Assembly (NCBI GenBank): GCA_023415205.1
Contig: JAEZLR010000006.1
Location: forward strand, 1 to 64,000
DNA: 64,000 nucleotides
Source: Bacillota bacterium
Lineage (GTDB): Bacteria > Bacillota > Clostridia > DSM-8532
Direction: 5' to 3'
In this document: one piece after another, positions 24,293 to 32,679 of the stretch
Layout: each line of letters opens with the position of its first letter
How positions within the stretch are numbered: the first letter of the stretch is position 1
Program-made: the position numbers and the translations under genes
Notes under the pieces: generated by a model
The model's input: only the letters and a program-made list of their open reading frames with translations
Databases searched by the model: none
What the model was told of the DNA's origin: nothing

Positions 24293-26005
24293 ATGCTGCA
24301 CCAGCTTCAGATTGAGAATGTCGCTATTATTGAAAAGCTTCAGATGACTCTTTTTGACGGATTCAATGTGTTAACCGGTGAGACAGGAGCGGGGAAATCC
24401 ATTTTGATTGATTCCCTTAACGCGCTTTTGGGGTCTCGGGTTTCACGGGAGTTGATCCGTTCAGGCGCTGACAAGGCTACCGTTCAGGGCCTTTTTTCCC
24501 ATGGCCCCGGTTTGAATAACCTGCTGGAGGATTTAGGAATTGAGCCCCAGGAGGATGGCACCATCCTGGTATCCCGTACCTTTACCGAGTCCGGCAAGAA
24601 TATTTGCCGGGTCAATGGTGCCATGGTCACTGTGTCCATGCTCAAGGATATTGGACAGAAGCTGGTAGATATTCATGGACAACATGACAACCAGTCTCTT
24701 TTAAGGCCGGAAACCCATATTGTGCTTCTTGACCTGTTCTCAGGCCAGGAGCTTTCCAAGGAGAAAACAGAGTACCGAACGAAGCTGCAGGAGCTTCTGG
24801 CCCTCAGAGCCAAACTCAAAGGCCTCTCTGGCGAAGGCAAGGAGAGGGAGCGTACCCTGGACATGCTTCGCTTTCAGATTGAAGAGATAGAACAGGCGGG
24901 GCTGACTCCGGGAGAGGATGAGGAATTAATGCGGCAGAGCCGAATCCTTTCCCATGCCGGGGAGATTATCGAGGCCCTTTCCCAAGCCTACGAGTGGGTG
25001 CGGGGCGAGGATTCGGACGCGGAAAGTGCGTTGGATAAACTAGGTTTATCCTTGGATGCCCTTCAGAGAATTGAGACCTATGATTCTCAATACGCAACGT
25101 TATCCACTACACTTACCGAAATTCTGGACAAGCTCACCGACTTGTCCCGAGAGCTACGCCATAGCCGTGACGGCATGGAGTACGACCCTAAGCACCATAA
25201 AATCATAGAGGACCGCATAAGCTTAATTCAGGGGCTTAAGAGAAAATATGGGGAGACGGTGGCGGACATCCTCGCTTTTCTAAAGGCTTCCAAAGAGAGA
25301 CTAGATCAGATAGAACGAAGCGAAGAGCTGATTCTGGCTTTGACCCGGGAGATCGGGGCTCTGGAAGAGGATTTACATAAGTGCTGCGCCAGGATGAACG
25401 GGCTAAGGAAAAAGGCTGCAAAACTGCTGGAAAACGGGATATCTAAGGAACTTGAGGATCTGGAAATGCCCAGAACTCAATTCGCAGTGATTATTGAGTC
25501 CTGTCCCCAGGAGGGTTTTACTGAATGGGGTACCGATAGGGTGGAATTTGTGTTCTCACCCAACCCTGGTGAGCCGCTAAAGCCCCTTTCCAAAATAGCC
25601 TCGGGGGGCGAAATGTCTCGAGTCATGCTGGCTGTCAAATCCATACTCGCAGATAGTGATGCTGTTCCCTCCTTGGTGTTTGACGAGATTGATACGGGGG
25701 TTAGCGGAAAGGCCGCCTCCAAGGTGGGTGAAAAGCTGAAGAAACTGGCCAGGGGCCATCAGGTTCTCTGTATTACGCATCACGCGCAAATTGCCAGCCT
25801 GGCCAATGCCCATTACCTCATACGAAAAGGGGAACAGTCAGGCCGCACCCTGACGTCGGTCACCCTCCTCAAAGAGGGGGACAGGGAAGGTGAGATCACC
25901 CGTCTTTTGAGCGGAGAGCATGTGACCGATGCTGCCAGAAGCCTGGCCCGGGAGCTTTTAAAACAAGGCACGAATGGAGAACACCATGATCATAAAAAAA
26001 GCTGA
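24293..26005 (+). CDS. recN: DNA repair protein RecN
   Basis: 570 aa SMC-like ATPase acting at double-strand breaks. Walker A GETGAGKS lies near residue 30, a central coiled coil covers about 155-390, and the C-terminal ABC signature SGGEMSRVML with Walker B VFDEIDTGVSG completes the head. The ribosome site is poor (GGAG about 15 nt upstream), so translation may be coupled to argR. The end overlaps ysxC by 20 bp. Confidence 0.96.
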   Translation: MLHQLQIENVAIIEKLQMTLFDGFNVLTGETGAGKSILIDSLNALLGSRVSRELIRSGADKATVQGLFSHGPGLNNLLEDLGIEPQEDGTILVSRTFTESGKNICRVNGAMVTVSMLKDIGQKLVDIHGQHDNQSLLRPETHIVLLDLFSGQELSKEKTEYRTKLQELLALRAKLKGLSGEGKERERTLDMLRFQIEEIEQAGLTPGEDEELMRQSRILSHAGEIIEALSQAYEWVRGEDSDAESALDKLGLSLDALQRIETYDSQYATLSTTLTEILDKLTDLSRELRHSRDGMEYDPKHHKIIEDRISLIQGLKRKYGETVADILAFLKASKERLDQIERSEELILALTREIGALEEDLHKCCARMNGLRKKAAKLLENGISKELEDLEMPRTQFAVIIESCPQEGFTEWGTDRVEFVFSPNPGEPLKPLSKIASGGEMSRVMLAVKSILADSDAVPSLVFDEIDTGVSGKAASKVGEKLKKLARGHQVLCITHHAQIASLANAHYLIRKGEQSGRTLTSVTLLKEGDREGEITRLLSGEHVTDAARSLARELLKQGTNGEHHDHKKS

Positions 26006-26570
26006 CTTTATTATCACTGCAGTGGAACCGGCCCAGTACCCTCAAAACGGTCTGCCGGAGATTGCCTTGGCGGGGCGGTCCAATGTGGGGAAATCCTCTT
26101 TGATAAATGCCCTAGTCAATCGTAAGTCCTTGGCCAGGGTGGGCAATACCCCGGGAAAAACCCGAGTGATCAATTTCTACAATGTCAATGATGAGTTGAT
26201 GCTAGTGGATTTACCCGGCTACGGCTATGCCAAGGTCTCCAAGGAAGAGAAAAAATCCTGGGGAAAGCTGGCCGAGACCTACCTGACAACACGGAGAACC
26301 ATCAGGGTCATCCTTCTTTTAGTGGATATTCGCCATGATCCCACCGAAGACGACCTATTAATGCTGGACTATGTCCTGGGCTCGGGGAGATCGGTCGTGG
26401 TGGTGGCCACTAAAGCCGATAAGCTAACCCGTTCCGAATATAAAAAGCACACCGACAACATCAGAGCCCGTATGAGTCTGGATGAGAGCACACCCATCAT
26501 CCCTTTCTCAGCCATGAAGCGCCAGGGCATTGAAGAGGTGTGGACCACAGTAGAATCCATGATGAAATGA
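25986..26570 (+). CDS. ysxC: Ribosome biogenesis GTPase YsxC/EngB
   Basis: 194 aa. G1 GRSNVGKSS, G3 DLPGYGYAK and G4 TKADKL are intact. The family is needed for late 50S ribosome assembly. I use ATG 25986, which follows GGAGA by 6 nt and matches the usual N-terminus ahead of SAV/TAVEPAQYP; an ATG 12 nt upstream has a weaker site. It overlaps the end of recN. Confidence 0.94.
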   Translation: MIIKKADFIITAVEPAQYPQNGLPEIALAGRSNVGKSSLINALVNRKSLARVGNTPGKTRVINFYNVNDELMLVDLPGYGYAKVSKEEKKSWGKLAETYLTTRRTIRVILLLVDIRHDPTEDDLLMLDYVLGSGRSVVVVATKADKLTRSEYKKHTDNIRARMSLDESTPIIPFSAMKRQGIEEVWTTVESMMK

Positions 26571-26580
26571 GAGTGAAGGT

Positions 26581-27816
26581 ATGATCGCAGAAATTCTTGC
26601 TGTAGGAACCGAGCTATTAATGGGGCAAATTTCCAATACCAATGCCCAATATCTTTCCAAAAGACTCAATGAGGTAGGAATCGGTGTTTATTATCACAGT
26701 GTGGTGGGGGATAACCCCCTTCGTCTGAAAGAAAGCCTGAAGCTGGCGTTGAGCCGGGCTGACGTGATCATCACCACCGGAGGCCTCGGGCCTACTCAGG
26801 ATGATCTGACCAAGGAGACCATTGCTGAGGCCATGGGCCGAAGGCTTATCCTCCATGAGGAAACCTATCAGGGGATTAAGGCTTTTTTTGAAAAGCTTAA
26901 TCGAAGGATGGCTGACAGTAATGGCAAACAGGCTTATTTACCTGAAAACAGCCTTATTATTCCCAATCCCAACGGTACGGCCCCGGGCTGTATTATAGAA
27001 AATGATAATAAAATCGTAGTGATGTTTCCTGGCCCGCCCAAGGAAATGATTCCCATGTTTGAAGAGACGGTTTACCCCTACTTTGAGCAAAAAACAGGCC
27101 AGACCATCAGCTCCAGGATGCTAAAGGTTTTCGGGATCGGTGAGTCTGAGATGGAATTGCGAATCATCGATCTTATAGAGGCCCAGAACAATCCTACCAT
27201 CGCCCCCTATGTGGGGACGGGAGAAGTAATTATCCGCGTCTCGGCTCACGGAAAAGACAAAGAGGAAGCTCAGCAACTGATGGGCCCCGTAATCGAAAAC
27301 ATCCATGAGCGGTTGGGGAATTTCCTCTATTCCGATTGTGGAGAATCCATGGAAGAGGTGGTGGTAGCGCTGCTTAAAAAAGGCGGTATCAGCCTTTCGG
27401 TAGCCGAATCCTGCACCGGGGGAATGTTAGCCTCAAGCCTTATTAGCGTTCCCGGTGTTTCAGAGGTTTTTGACAGGGGCTTTATCACCTATTCCAATGA
27501 GGCCAAGATGCAAGAGCTTGGGGTTTCCCAGGAGACCATTGAACGCTATGGGGCTGTCAGCCGTGAAACCGCCGAAGAAATGGTATCCCGCCTGGTAAAA
27601 AGAACTGGAACCCGCGCCGGAATCGCCATAACAGGAATTGCTGGCCCCGAAGGAGGAACAAAGGATAAACCCACCGGTCTTGTTTATCTGGCGGTCAGCC
27701 TGGACGGTAATATTACCAGCCAGGAGGTAAGGCTTGCCGGTGACAGGGAAAGGGTCAGACATGTGGCCTGCCTGAATGCGTTGAACCTTTTAAGGAAAAA
27801 AATACTGGGGCTCTAA
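26581..27816 (+). CDS. cinA: CinA, competence/damage-inducible; NMN deamidase
   Basis: 411 aa in two parts. An N-terminal MoCF/COG1058 domain (AVGTELLMGQISNTNA, TTGGLGPTQDDLTKE) is linked to ADP-ribose pyrophosphatase activity in characterised members. A C-terminal CinA domain (AESCTGGMLAS, GITGIAGPEGGT) carries the NMN deamidase active site. Start ATG 26581 with GTGAAGG. It sits upstream of recA with murJ between. Confidence 0.94.
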   Translation: MIAEILAVGTELLMGQISNTNAQYLSKRLNEVGIGVYYHSVVGDNPLRLKESLKLALSRADVIITTGGLGPTQDDLTKETIAEAMGRRLILHEETYQGIKAFFEKLNRRMADSNGKQAYLPENSLIIPNPNGTAPGCIIENDNKIVVMFPGPPKEMIPMFEETVYPYFEQKTGQTISSRMLKVFGIGESEMELRIIDLIEAQNNPTIAPYVGTGEVIIRVSAHGKDKEEAQQLMGPVIENIHERLGNFLYSDCGESMEEVVVALLKKGGISLSVAESCTGGMLASSLISVPGVSEVFDRGFITYSNEAKMQELGVSQETIERYGAVSRETAEEMVSRLVKRTGTRAGIAITGIAGPEGGTKDKPTGLVYLAVSLDGNITSQEVRLAGDRERVRHVACLNALNLLRKKILGL

Positions 27817-27857
27817 TGCTCTTTGGAAAGGTCTTAAAGGAAATACGGGAGAAAAAT

Positions 27858-29435
27858 ATGGGAGACAAACAGGACTCAGTTAAAAAGCTTACCGGTGCGG
27901 CGGGGATAGTCATGTTATCAACGCTATTAAGCCGCCTTACCGGTTTTCTGCGAACACTTCTTATTTCAACCACTATGATGCCCAAGGGATACTCGGACGA
28001 ATTTCTACTTGCTTTTACCCTGCCCGATCTGGTTTATGACCTGCTGGCGGGAGGGGCCATCGCTGCTGCCCTGATTCCCGTGCTGTCCACCTATCTGGCC
28101 AAGGGTAATGAGAAAACAGGCTGGAAGGCCATCAGCACCTTTATGAATATAACGGTCATCATTATGCTGATCCTTGAGGTGATCTTTTTTTCCTTCACCG
28201 ATAGCCTTCTGGGGATTCTAGCCCCTGGCTTCAACGGAGGGACCGGAGACAAAGCGCTCCTTATCCGGTTGACGCGAATTTTGCTTCTGTCGGCTCCGTT
28301 TATGATGATGGCCGGCCAGCTCATGGGTATTCTTAATTCCTACAAACGCTTTGCTGTTGCTTCCCTGGGGCCTGTCATCTACAACCTTTGTACCATTCTC
28401 AGTATTGCCCTTTTCGGCTCAAAAAGTGCTGAGCTAACCGCATGGGGCGTTGTTTTCGGTGTAACGGTCTTCTTTGCCGTACAGTTTGCCGCCGCCTATC
28501 GTCACTTTATTCATTATAAGCCCCGGCTTTTTCTCAGAAGCCAGGCCTTCAAAAAACTGCTGGCTCTAGCCATCCCCTCTCTTTTATCTTCTACCATTAT
28601 CGAGATCAATCTCATTATTGCCAGGGGTTATGCTACATATGCCGATCAAGGGATGCTCACGCTCTTGAACAATGCCAACCGCACCTGGCAGCTCCCATTG
28701 GGCATCTTTGCCCAAAGTATAGGGATAGCACTTCTGCCCACCCTTTCAGAGCATTTTGCCTCTGAAAATTTTGACGAGTTTAAGAAAATTTTATATAAGG
28801 GCTTAAGAGTGGTCTTTCTGTTATGTGTGCCGGCCACGCTTCTCATGATGATCCTGAATCAGGATATTATGCGGATCATTTTCAAATGGGGACATTATTC
28901 TGAACGGGAGGTTTTCTATAGCGGGGTCATCCTGCTGGGCTATGCCACAGCCTTGGTATTCTCTTCAATTATGACCCTTATGACCCGGGCCTTTTATTCC
29001 ATCCATGACAGCAAAACCCCTCTCATTAGTGGTCTTTTCGGCATTCTGGCCAATTATCTGTTTAACAGCTTCTTTATGAACAATACCTCCATTGGAATTG
29101 CAGGTACGGCACTTTCCTATACCATAACCGCTTTTGTCAATATGATGATCCTGCTTTATGCCTTTAAAAAGAAGACGGGGGTGGACATTATCGCCGAAAA
29201 CTTCGGGTATATCGTCAAAACAGTGGGAGCCGTCATCCCCTCAGGACTTGTGGTTTATGTCCTCAATATACTCATTCGGCCCAATATTGAATCAAAGATC
29301 AGCCAGATTTTTGCGATCCTTCTCCCCGTAGCTGCAGGACTTGGACTTTTTTGGTGGGCGCTGGTGAAATTAAAAATTCCCGAGACTGCCTACATCCGCG
29401 ATCTTGTTAATTCCCGTTTGAAAGCGCTAAAATAG
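27858..29435 (+). CDS. murJ: Lipid II flippase MurJ/MviN family
   Basis: 525 aa MOP-superfamily membrane protein with about fourteen transmembrane segments. It begins with the typical AGIVMLSTLLSRLTGFLRT helix and includes the FALPDLV-like TLPDLVYDLLAGGAIAAALIP segment. It flips lipid II across the membrane for peptidoglycan synthesis. ATG 27858 has GGGAG upstream; an in-frame ATG at 27816 sits directly after the cinA stop and is less likely. Confidence 0.92.
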   Translation: MGDKQDSVKKLTGAAGIVMLSTLLSRLTGFLRTLLISTTMMPKGYSDEFLLAFTLPDLVYDLLAGGAIAAALIPVLSTYLAKGNEKTGWKAISTFMNITVIIMLILEVIFFSFTDSLLGILAPGFNGGTGDKALLIRLTRILLLSAPFMMMAGQLMGILNSYKRFAVASLGPVIYNLCTILSIALFGSKSAELTAWGVVFGVTVFFAVQFAAAYRHFIHYKPRLFLRSQAFKKLLALAIPSLLSSTIIEINLIIARGYATYADQGMLTLLNNANRTWQLPLGIFAQSIGIALLPTLSEHFASENFDEFKKILYKGLRVVFLLCVPATLLMMILNQDIMRIIFKWGHYSEREVFYSGVILLGYATALVFSSIMTLMTRAFYSIHDSKTPLISGLFGILANYLFNSFFMNNTSIGIAGTALSYTITAFVNMMILLYAFKKKTGVDIIAENFGYIVKTVGAVIPSGLVVYVLNILIRPNIESKISQIFAILLPVAAGLGLFWWALVKLKIPETAYIRDLVNSRLKALK

Positions 29436-29494
29436 CTGTCTTCTACAGACACCTTGAAATTATAAACAATGTTAAAAAATAACAAATAAAAAGC

Positions 29495-29523
29495 TTGACG
29501 GAACCGATTTTTTAGCTTATAAT
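29495..29523 (+). promoter_or_regulatory. recA promoter
   Basis: TTGACG (29495-29500), 17 bp and TATAAT (29518-29523), directly abutting a LexA-type box. Confidence 0.85.
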
Positions 29524-29524
29524 G

Positions 29525-29538
29525 AGAACAAATGTTCG
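29525..29538. promoter_or_regulatory. LexA (SOS) box of recA
   Basis: AGAACAAATGTTCG matches the Gram-positive SOS box core GAAC-N4-GTTC and sits just after the -10 box, where bound LexA would block initiation. Confidence 0.88.
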
Positions 29539-29567
29539 GCAAAGGAGGGTTCGCCGCAAGGCATGTT

Positions 29568-30599
29568 ATGGAAGAGAAAAAGAAAGCATTGGAGCTGGTG
29601 ATGAGCCAGATTGAAAAACAATTTGGTAAAGGTGCGGTTATGAAGCTTGGAGAGGTTTCCCATGTAAACGCCGACTGTATTTCCACAGGCGCACTGGCAT
29701 TGGATATCGCTCTCGGAGTGGGAGGGCTTCCCCGTGGCCGTATTATTGAGGTTTTTGGCCCTGAATCCTCCGGTAAAACAACTGTTGCGCTCCACGCTGT
29801 AGCTGAGGCCCAGAAAGCCGGTGGAGAAGCCGCCTTTATCGATGCGGAGCATGCCCTAGACCCTGTATATGCCAAGAACCTTGGTGTGGACATTGATAAT
29901 CTGATTGTCGCTCAGCCCGATACCGGAGAGCAGGCATTGGAAATAGCTGAAGCCCTGGTGCGAAGCGGTGCCATTGATATCATTGTAGTGGACTCGGTGG
30001 CTGCTTTGGTGCCCAAGGCCGAAATTGACGGAGAAATGGGGGATCAGTTTGTGGGCCTTCAGGCCAGGCTGATGTCCCAGGCCATGAGAAAGCTATCGGG
30101 TGTAATCAGCAAGTCCAAAACTGTGGCCATTTTTATTAACCAGCTTCGTGAAAAGGTTGGGATCATGTTCGGTAATCCAGAGGTGACCCCCGGTGGACGT
30201 GCTCTAAAATTCTATTCTTCGGTACGTTTAGACGTCAGAAGGGTAGAAACCATTAAAGAGGGCACGGAGGCTGTTGGTAACAGAACCAAGGTTAAGGTTG
30301 TGAAGAATAAGGTGGCCCCTCCTTTTAAAGAAGCAGAGTTTGATATTCTTTACGGAAAGGGTATTTCCAGAGAGGGCTGCATTCTGGATATTGGCACCAC
30401 CCTGGACATCGTCAAAAAGAGCGGAGCCTGGTTCTCTTATAATAACCAACGCATAGGCCAGGGACGTGAGAATGTTAAAAAATTCCTTAAGGAAAACCCC
30501 GAAATTGCTAAAGAAATTGAAGGCAAAATTAAAGCGGAATATGAAAAAGCCTTCTTAAGCAGTGTTCAAGCCCATGTTGCCGGTGAGGAAAGCGAATAA
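29568..30599 (+). CDS. recA: Recombinase RecA
   Basis: 343 aa. Walker A GPESSGKTT, the ATPase/filament core (DSVAALVPKAEIDGEMGD), loop L2 NQLREKVGIMFGNPEVTPGG and the acidic C-terminus are all present. I start at ATG 29568 (MEEKKKALELV). The in-frame ATG at 29532 lies inside the LexA box and cannot be the start. AAGG lies 6 nt upstream, and a stronger AAAGGAGGG lies 18 nt upstream. recX follows after a terminator and its own promoter. Confidence 0.97.
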   Translation: MEEKKKALELVMSQIEKQFGKGAVMKLGEVSHVNADCISTGALALDIALGVGGLPRGRIIEVFGPESSGKTTVALHAVAEAQKAGGEAAFIDAEHALDPVYAKNLGVDIDNLIVAQPDTGEQALEIAEALVRSGAIDIIVVDSVAALVPKAEIDGEMGDQFVGLQARLMSQAMRKLSGVISKSKTVAIFINQLREKVGIMFGNPEVTPGGRALKFYSSVRLDVRRVETIKEGTEAVGNRTKVKVVKNKVAPPFKEAEFDILYGKGISREGCILDIGTTLDIVKKSGAWFSYNNQRIGQGRENVKKFLKENPEIAKEIEGKIKAEYEKAFLSSVQAHVAGEESE

Positions 30600-30640
30600 T
30601 GCCCGATCATAAGGCTTAATACCAGCATACTTATAAATAA

Positions 30641-30685
30641 GAGGCTGCCCCTAGAGAGAAAAAGTTCTTTAAGGGCAGCTTTTAT
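30641..30685 (+). terminator. recA terminator
   Basis: GAGGCTGCCC pairs with GGGCAGCTTTT across a 20-nt loop, ending in TTTTATT. Confidence 0.7.
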
Positions 30686-30750
30686 TAAGCCAATAGAAAT
30701 ATCATCATCATCTCTAAAAACCCTATAACACAATCAATAGGGTGGATTTT

Positions 30751-30780
30751 TTGTTATTCCTTTTATCCATATGCTATAAT
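30751..30780 (+). promoter_or_regulatory. recX promoter
   Basis: TTGTTA (30751-30756), 18 bp, TATAAT (30775-30780), 24 bp upstream of the recX start. No LexA box is visible here. Confidence 0.65.
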
Positions 30781-30804
30781 GTAGTAAAAAAACAGGTGAA
30801 TCAT

Positions 30805-31422
30805 ATGAAGATAACAGCAGTTGAAAAAGTCAAGGATAAGCCCATGCTTAGGGTTCATGTGGATGACCATTATGCCTTTACCATCCCTCAGGAGGATTAC
30901 ATACGCCAACACCTATATGAACAAATGGAGTTGACTGAGGAGCAGCTTGAGCATATGACCCGCAATGTAATTATTCGGGCGGCCAAAGAGCAAGCGGTTC
31001 GCTACTTAACCATAAAGGACAGGACTCAGCGGGAACTGGAAAAAAAGCTGGTGGATGCGGGTTTTGACAATGAAACGGCAAGGGTTGCTGCGGAGGAGCT
31101 GAAAGCTATCGGTTACCTCAACGACAGTCGGTATGCATTGAAATACCTCTCGGAGAGAAGCAGGATGAAAGCCTTATCCAAGAAGGCCTTGCGCTTTGAG
31201 CTAGAGCAGAAAGGAATCGGGAGGGATATTATTGATGCATCCCTCCAAGAATTCGAGGTGGAGGATGAGGAGGTTGCCTTGCGGGCGGCGAAGAAAAAGT
31301 TTGGAAAGTATGATATGAAGGCGCCGGAAACTGAAAAAAAGGTTCTCAGCTTCCTGTTCCACAGGGGATTTTCGGTGGAGATTGCCAGAAAGGTCTATGG
31401 GCAGCTTAAGGAGCAAAGATAA
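30805..31422 (+). CDS. recX: Regulatory protein RecX
   Basis: 205 aa with the repeated three-helix RecX motifs (RYLTIKDRTQRELEKKL; LNDSRYALKYLSER; DASLQEFEVEDEEVALRAAKKK). It limits RecA filament activity. ATG 30805 follows ACAGGTGA; the in-frame extension to 30742 runs through the -35/-10 region and is rejected. Separate from recA, it has its own promoter. Confidence 0.9.
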   Translation: MKITAVEKVKDKPMLRVHVDDHYAFTIPQEDYIRQHLYEQMELTEEQLEHMTRNVIIRAAKEQAVRYLTIKDRTQRELEKKLVDAGFDNETARVAAEELKAIGYLNDSRYALKYLSERSRMKALSKKALRFELEQKGIGRDIIDASLQEFEVEDEEVALRAAKKKFGKYDMKAPETEKKVLSFLFHRGFSVEIARKVYGQLKEQR

Positions 31423-31509
31423 CGGATAGGTAAGAGCGGTGAGGGGTTTTGGCCATACACCGTTTTTTATTTTTAAGGTCGTAACAGTAAAAAATAGTAT
31501 ATAAAGTAG

Positions 31510-31538
31510 TTGACACCTAAGATACAAATATATAAAAT
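31510..31538 (+). promoter_or_regulatory. Promoter of the Flp-like pilin gene
   Basis: TTGACA (31510-31515), 17 bp and TAAAAT (31533-31538), about 43 bp upstream of the start codon. Confidence 0.65.
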
Positions 31539-31580
31539 AAATGTATAAATATGTAATTTAATAGGCGCGGAGGGTCAACT

Positions 31581-31775
31581 ATGGCGAATAAGGTCAAAGG
31601 CTTTCTAAAAAGCGAAAAGGGTATCAACACTGTAGAGGTGGTCATTATTCTTGCTATCGTTGTCGGACTGGCGATTCTCTTCAGGAATGAGATCAAAGAT
31701 TTTGCAAATAAAATAATTGACTCTATATTTCAAGATCCTAGCATTGAATTTTCACCTGGCGGGATGTCAAACTAG
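31581..31775 (+). CDS. Orphan Flp/Fap-type pilin-like small protein
   Basis: 64 aa. A short charged N-terminus (MANKVKGFLKSEKG) is followed by INTVEVVIILAIVVGLAI, one hydrophobic helix preceded by Gly and with Glu at position 5 after it. This is the layout of Flp (type IVb) pilins and Flp1-like putative flagellins, which a prepilin peptidase cuts after the glycine. It has a good site (CGGAGGG) and promoter. No tad/cpa assembly genes are in the window, so it may depend on a locus elsewhere. Confidence 0.75.
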   Translation: MANKVKGFLKSEKGINTVEVVIILAIVVGLAILFRNEIKDFANKIIDSIFQDPSIEFSPGGMSN

Positions 31776-31785
31776 CCGGAGGGCT

Positions 31786-31944
31786 ATGTCAGCAGCCTAT
31801 CAGGTCAGACTGATGAAACTAATCCCTTACTCCTATAAAATCGGCAAAGTCGTTAATGCGACGATGCCATTTTTTCTGCTTTTTTTTGAGATAAAGCATT
31901 GTAAAGAGGACTTTTTAAAGAAGGTTACCCAGAGTATTTGTTAA
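31786..31944 (+). CDS. Possible small ORF after the pilin gene
   Basis: 52 codons from ATG 31786, beginning MSAAYQVRLMKLIPYSY, with a hydrophobic stretch ATMPFFLLFF. GGAGGG lies only 2-3 nt upstream, too close for an efficient site. I recognise no family; it may be non-coding. The remaining bases to 31963 show nothing else. Confidence 0.22.
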   Translation: MSAAYQVRLMKLIPYSYKIGKVVNATMPFFLLFFEIKHCKEDFLKKVTQSIC

Positions 31945-31963
31945 GCAATAATCAATCTGAGTA

Positions 31964-31992
31964 TTGCATACACTAGAAAAATATAATATACT
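31964..31992 (+). promoter_or_regulatory. fapR operon promoter
   Basis: TTGCAT (31964-31969), 17 bp and TATACT (31987-31992), with the FapR box just downstream. Confidence 0.65.
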
Positions 31993-32003
31993 ATCAACAG
32001 AAC

Positions 32004-32020
32004 ATATTATCAGGTAATAA
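32004..32020. promoter_or_regulatory. FapR box
   Basis: Read on the minus strand, TTATTACCTGATAATAT matches the known FapR box TTAGTACCTGATACTAA at 14 of 17 positions. It lies just after the -10 box, so FapR would block transcription until malonyl-CoA/ACP releases it. Confidence 0.85.
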
Positions 32021-32042
32021 TTAAGTGACTGGGTGAATACAT

Positions 32043-32603
32043 TTGAGCAGAGATCCTAGAGCAAAGAGAGAAAGACAGAGTAAGCTTGTAGAAAAATTAA
32101 AAGAGGATCCGTTTTTGACTGATGAGGAATTAGCAGAGCAGCTAAGCGTCAGTGTACCCACTGTCAGGCTGGATCGTCTGGAACTAGGTGTTCCCGAGTT
32201 GCGCCAACGTGTCCGTGAGATGGCATCTAAAAACCACAACAAGGTCAGATCCTTGGGTTCCGGAGAAATCATAGGCGAAATTGTCGAGCTGCATCTGGGA
32301 GAAAGCGCCATATCCATATTGGACACGACCAACCAGATGGTTTTTGCCCAATCCAAAATTGTTCGAGGACATTATATCTATTCCATGGCTGAATCGGTGG
32401 CAATCGCAGTGATTGATGCCGATGTCGCTCTGGTGGGGGTTGCCAATATCAAGTACAAGCACCCTGTATATGCAGGAAGTAAGCTTATTGCTAAAGTCAC
32501 CATCAAGCAAAAACGTCCAAAGGGTAAACATATTGTTTGGGTGATGATATATAATAAGCAGGTTGAAGTGTTTAGAGGAAAGTTCCTACTCGTGGAAATA
32601 TAA
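32043..32603 (+). CDS. fapR: FapR, regulator of fatty acid and phospholipid synthesis
   Basis: 186 aa. An N-terminal DeoR-like helix-turn-helix (LTDEELAEQLSVSVPTVRLDR) is joined to a C-terminal hot-dog fold domain (residues about 75-186) that binds malonyl-CoA. It starts at TTG 32043 with GGGTGA upstream. It heads the lipid cluster and has its own box upstream, so it regulates itself and plsX-fabH-fabD-fabG-acpP. Confidence 0.95.
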   Translation: MSRDPRAKRERQSKLVEKLKEDPFLTDEELAEQLSVSVPTVRLDRLELGVPELRQRVREMASKNHNKVRSLGSGEIIGEIVELHLGESAISILDTTNQMVFAQSKIVRGHYIYSMAESVAIAVIDADVALVGVANIKYKHPVYAGSKLIAKVTIKQKRPKGKHIVWVMIYNKQVEVFRGKFLLVEI

Positions 32604-32679
32604 GTGATTGGATTAGGGAATATATTAAGACGGTAAAAATCTTGCTTACGAAGAATTGCATAATAAGGAGCTGAGTACT

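Noticed and set aside
29532..29567. Longer N-terminus for RecA
   Set aside because: The ATG lies inside the LexA box next to the -10, so it is unlikely to be on the message.
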